Part shown: positions 6,011-7,567 of the stretch, piece after piece | Layout of the letters: every line of letters begins with the position of its first letter | How positions within the stretch are numbered: position 1 is the stretch's first letter | Source of the DNA: an uncultured Catenibacterium sp. | Lineage (GTDB): Bacteria > Bacillota_I > Bacilli_A > Erysipelotrichales > Coprobacillaceae | Assembly: GCA_900540685.1 (NCBI GenBank) | Contig: UQGS01000072.1 | Coordinates: 1 to 7,567, forward strand | DNA: 7,567 bases | Reading direction: 5' to 3' | The notes under the pieces: generated by a model | What the model was told of the DNA's origin: nothing | Databases searched by the model: none | The model's input: the letters and a program-made list of their open reading frames with translations, nothing else | Program-made: the position numbers and the translations under genes

Positions 6011-6038
6011 TAAAAGCTGCCGATTATGGCAGCTTTTA
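6011..6038. terminator. Bidirectional terminator between convergent genes
   Basis: TAAAAGCTGCC and GGCAGCTTTTA make an 11-bp perfect stem with a 6-base loop (GATTAT). It begins right after the cyuA stop, and its right arm contains the stop codon of the ChbG-like gene. A- and T-runs at the stem ends allow it to work both ways. Confidence 0.88.
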
Positions 6039-6788
6039 TCGTCCTATTTCGTCATATGTATATAAGTGTATATCATGTTCTTTAAGATAGTCTTTGAGTT
6101 CTTTTGAACATAACATTTCTGCTTCTTTTGTACGATCAACTGTAAGAGAAGAAGTACGTAGTATTTGTGCATCTAGATATCCTGGATGACATACTAATAA
6201 GTCACAGCCATCATCATGGGCATTCTCTACCATCTCTTTAAATGATTTAAAAGGATCATAGCCTTCCTTCATACTTTCCATATGCATATAGAGTTTTTCT
6301 CCAGCAAGATCAACAGGTGACCCATCAAAAGAAATATCATTGAACTTTAAATTATGTCTTTTCGCAACAATTTCAATCCCCTTCAACAAATTATCACTCG
6401 CTACTGCATGGGCTTCAAAATAAGAAGGTTCTTGATGAGTAATCTCTTTGAATCTTTCATATTGTGCTTCTATTTCTATAATAGCTTCTTCTAGTACCAC
6501 AAAGTCTTCTTTACTTTGTCTATAGGTTCTACTTGATTTGAATTGTCCATTCTCATCTACAAGACTTGGAATAAGTTTTGGATCACTAATAGGTGTACCA
6601 ATACATACATTGGTATGCTGTCCTAGACAGATATCTAAATCCTTTACAAGTTCATAGCCTTCTACTGAATCAGGCATATTCACCATGAAACCAATATTCT
6701 TAATGACACCTTTCTTTACTGTATCATAGATACCATAATTCACACCTCGGCTGTAACCTAAATCATCCGCACGTACCATTATCTTCAT
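6036..6788 (-). CDS. ChbG/YdjC-family carbohydrate deacetylase
   Basis: 250 residues. YdjC-fold enzymes remove an acetyl group from N-acetylated sugars such as chitobiose phosphates using a metal site. Visible features are the N-terminal RADDLGYS (Asp8 and Asp9, usual form NADDFG), QHTNV at 57-61 (His58, usual GLHLN), FEAHAVAS at 124-131 (His127, in place of the usual HxDxHxH run) and CHPGY at 200-204 (His201). The first and last motifs are typical; the middle ones are altered, as in many Gram-positive relatives, so the exact substrate is open. Three ATG codons in a row follow AGGAGG; the third, at 6788, has the best spacing (7 bases). It is a single-gene unit with a cre box and a terminator-like leader, which fits a carbohydrate-use gene repressed by preferred sugars. 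No PTS or glycosidase partner is in view. Confidence 0.85.
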   Translation of the reverse strand: MKIMVRADDLGYSRGVNYGIYDTVKKGVIKNIGFMVNMPDSVEGYELVKDLDICLGQHTNVCIGTPISDPKLIPSLVDENGQFKSSRTYRQSKEDFVVLEEAIIEIEAQYERFKEITHQEPSYFEAHAVASDNLLKGIEIVAKRHNLKFNDISFDGSPVDLAGEKLYMHMESMKEGYDPFKSFKEMVENAHDDGCDLLVCHPGYLDAQILRTSSLTVDRTKEAEMLCSKELKDYLKEHDIHLYTYDEIGR

Positions 6789-6805
6789 CATCATTCCTCC
6801 TAAAT

Positions 6806-6874
6806 AAAAATGATCCTGGTTATCATACTTATTATATATATACAATACATAATAAGATCATACCGCCAGGATCA
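6806..6874 (-). promoter_or_regulatory. Leader hairpin and attenuator of the ChbG-like gene
   Basis: Within the leader, TGATCCTGG (6866-6874 on the minus strand) pairs with CCAGGATCA (6811-6819), 9 bp. An internal loop of 9 by 8 bases follows, then a second stem of about 12 bp (CTTATTATGTAT with ATATATAATAAG, one G-U pair) with a 5-base loop. The RNA then reads TTTTTATTT, and the AGGAGG site follows at once. This has the form of an intrinsic terminator inside the 5' leader. Both sides of the internal loop contain TATGAT. I do not recognise a known riboswitch class. Confidence 0.6.
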
Positions 6875-6889
6875 CTTCTTTCTATATAT

Positions 6890-6918
6890 AGTTTACTCTA
6901 TAGTGTAAGCGTTGTCAA
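6890..6918 (-). promoter_or_regulatory. Promoter of the ChbG-like gene
   Basis: A perfect TTGACA (6913-6918, minus strand) lies 17 bases from TAAACT (6890-6895). The expected start near 6883 is about 9 bases before the leader hairpin, giving a leader of about 95 bases. Confidence 0.65.
6904..6917 (+). promoter_or_regulatory. cre box (CcpA operator)
   Basis: TGTAAGCGTTGTCA matches the cre consensus TGWAANCGNTNWCA at every defined position. It overlaps the -35 box of the ChbG-like gene, so CcpA binding should block polymerase and repress the gene when preferred sugars are present. Confidence 0.75.
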
Positions 6919-6929
6919 TTAAGACAAAT

Positions 6930-6998
6930 AAAAAACCAAGTGCACTGCCACCTGGTCTAAACGCAATATATTTCCGCGACTAGACGAATATTATTGCG
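6930..6998 (-). ncRNA. Candidate small RNA of about 69 nt, two hairpins
   Basis: Predicted from the promoter at 7004-7032. The 5' hairpin pairs ACGCAATA with TATTGCGT (the pairing extends to AACGCAATA at 6960-6968 with TATTGCGTT at 6992-7000). The 3' hairpin is ACCAGGTG-GCAGTG-CACTTGGT (6935-6956), 8 bp with one G-U pair, followed by six T residues and ATTTG, a good terminator. A competing fold pairs GTCTA with TAGAC and CGC with GCG, and uses the same GCG as the first hairpin. No reading frame is present. It could be an sRNA or a short regulatory leader relic. Confidence 0.4.
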
Positions 6999-7003
6999 TT
7001 TTT

Positions 7004-7032
7004 ATTATATGTGATATTCTTCTTTTATGCAA
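7004..7032 (-). promoter_or_regulatory. Promoter of the second small-RNA unit
   Basis: On the minus strand TTGCAT (7027-7032) and a perfect TATAAT (7004-7009) are separated by 17 bases. The -35 box overlaps the end of the broken toxin gene. Confidence 0.45.
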
Positions 7033-7317
7033 GAGAAAAGGCTATAACGAATAGATAGTATTCTATTATAATACTTGCAGAAAAGACAGAGTAATTGTCT
7101 ACCAACAATCTTCTCATCTCTTTGCGTCGTTCCGGCTCTGATTCCATAATGCTGATTCTCTCAGCCATAGTATCCAATGTCAAAATAGCGTCTGCAATCC
7201 GATTATATTGATCCATCGCATTTTCCGGTGCCTGAAGAACATAAGCGATATGATTATACAACTACTCCATATCAGCCAATGCTTCATTTGTAGTCTTAAC
7301 CATACAGTGTTTTACAT
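7025..7317 (-). pseudogene. Broken RelE/ParE-family toxin
   Basis: The reading ALADME, LYNHIAYVLQAPENAMDQYNRIADAI, MESEPERR and LLVDNYSVF follows the RelE/ParE toxin pattern (usual form ALxDMExIYxYIA, SPENAxxQ, EPE, PVDNYxVFY). Several lesions are seen. The likely start ATG at 7317 overlaps the antitoxin stop (TGATG), but codon 2 runs into TAA; adding one base would restore the frame. An in-frame amber codon at 7262-7264 splits the gene between Glu and Leu-Tyr-Asn. After NYSVF the conserved last strand is missing and the frame ends in a hydrophobic tail. A product starting at ATG 7303 would be 13 residues. The toxin is almost certainly dead. Confidence 0.75.
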
Positions 7318-7567
7318 CAATGATTCTCCCTGAATTTTGCGAACGCTTCAGTTGCATTTTGCACTCTTCCTGCAGCTATATCATTGTAACCTTTTTCCAA
7401 TTTCTGATGGATTTCTTCTGTTGTCATGCCATCTGCATGAATCGATACTGGTGCTTTTGGTAAAGAAACAGAAAATGGAATTCCACCTGTAAGAGAAATT
7501 TGATTCAAATACATATCAATCGCTGTTGACATAGGAACACCTAACTGAGACAATACTTTTTCTGCCC
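7317..7567 (-). CDS. RelB/DinJ-family antitoxin (partial)
   Basis: The gene runs off the right edge; 83 residues are visible, beginning AEKVLSQLGVPMSTAIDMYLNQI. That is the second helix of the ribbon-helix-helix DNA-binding domain with the family's LGxxMSTAxxxxLxQ pattern, followed by TGGIPFSVSLP. The C-terminal part (about 45-83) would wrap the toxin and is intact to the stop at 7317-7319. The TTG at 7553 should not be taken as a start, because the frame stays open and on-pattern to the edge. In such operons the antitoxin represses its own promoter. Here it is kept next to a dead toxin, so any remaining role would be regulation or neutralising a related toxin elsewhere. Confidence 0.82.
   Translation of the reverse strand, partial: AEKVLSQLGVPMSTAIDMYLNQISLTGGIPFSVSLPKAPVSIHADGMTTEEIHQKLEKGYNDIAAGRVQNATEAFAKFRENH

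Noticed and set aside
6811..6874. 64-base inverted-repeat stretch as a miniature transposable element
   Set aside because: No target duplication or second copy; its position between a promoter and a ribosome site with a U-run fits a leader better.
7262..7264. In-frame TAG read as a recoded codon
   Set aside because: Other lesions in the same gene, and no recoding signal, point to a plain pseudogene.
1..7567. CRISPR array, tRNA, rRNA or complete insertion sequence
   Set aside because: No regularly spaced repeats, no cloverleaf or rRNA sequence, and no transposase were seen on either strand.

Overview
The window looks like AT-rich chromosomal DNA from a gut-type Bacillota. Strong AGGAGG-type ribosome sites, TTGACA/TATAAT promoters, a CcpA-type cre box and short U-tailed terminators support this. 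I lean towards Erysipelotrichia, but only from general codon and gene flavour. Both edges (about 1-600 and 7025-7567) look different: they are less AT-rich, carry broken genes, and resemble Lachnospiraceae/mobile-element material.

Layout. Left edge (minus strand): the first codons of a response regulator; a C-terminal fragment of a RumA-type 23S rRNA uracil methyltransferase; and, fused to it out of frame, the first part of a flavodoxin-like lipoprotein whose start codon is also lost. About 165 bases with no visible gene follow. Next is a minus-strand pair, a carboxymuconolactone-decarboxylase-fold protein and a cupin one base apart, diverging from a LysR-type regulator across a short operator region. 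Behind the LysR gene lies an orphan promoter-hairpin-terminator unit that looks like a small RNA gene of about 54 nt. Then come a two-helix membrane protein (minus) and, divergent from it, an O-antigen-ligase/polymerase-like membrane protein (plus). An L-cysteine desulfidase (CyuA/CdsB type) follows directly behind a terminator, and a ChbG/YdjC-type sugar deacetylase converges on it.

The ChbG-like gene has the richest control region: a perfect cre box overlapping a consensus -35 box, then a long leader hairpin ending in a U-run just before the ribosome site. This suggests catabolite repression plus transcription attenuation. Just upstream is a second small-RNA-like unit of about 69 nt with two hairpins. 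The right edge is a type II toxin-antitoxin locus: the visible part of the RelB/DinJ antitoxin is open, but the RelE/ParE toxin is broken in several places.

The main points to follow up are the two unannotated small-RNA units, the two-layer control of the ChbG-like gene, the terminator directly in front of cyuA, and the recombination scar at the left edge, which falls at the conserved HVET region of RumA.
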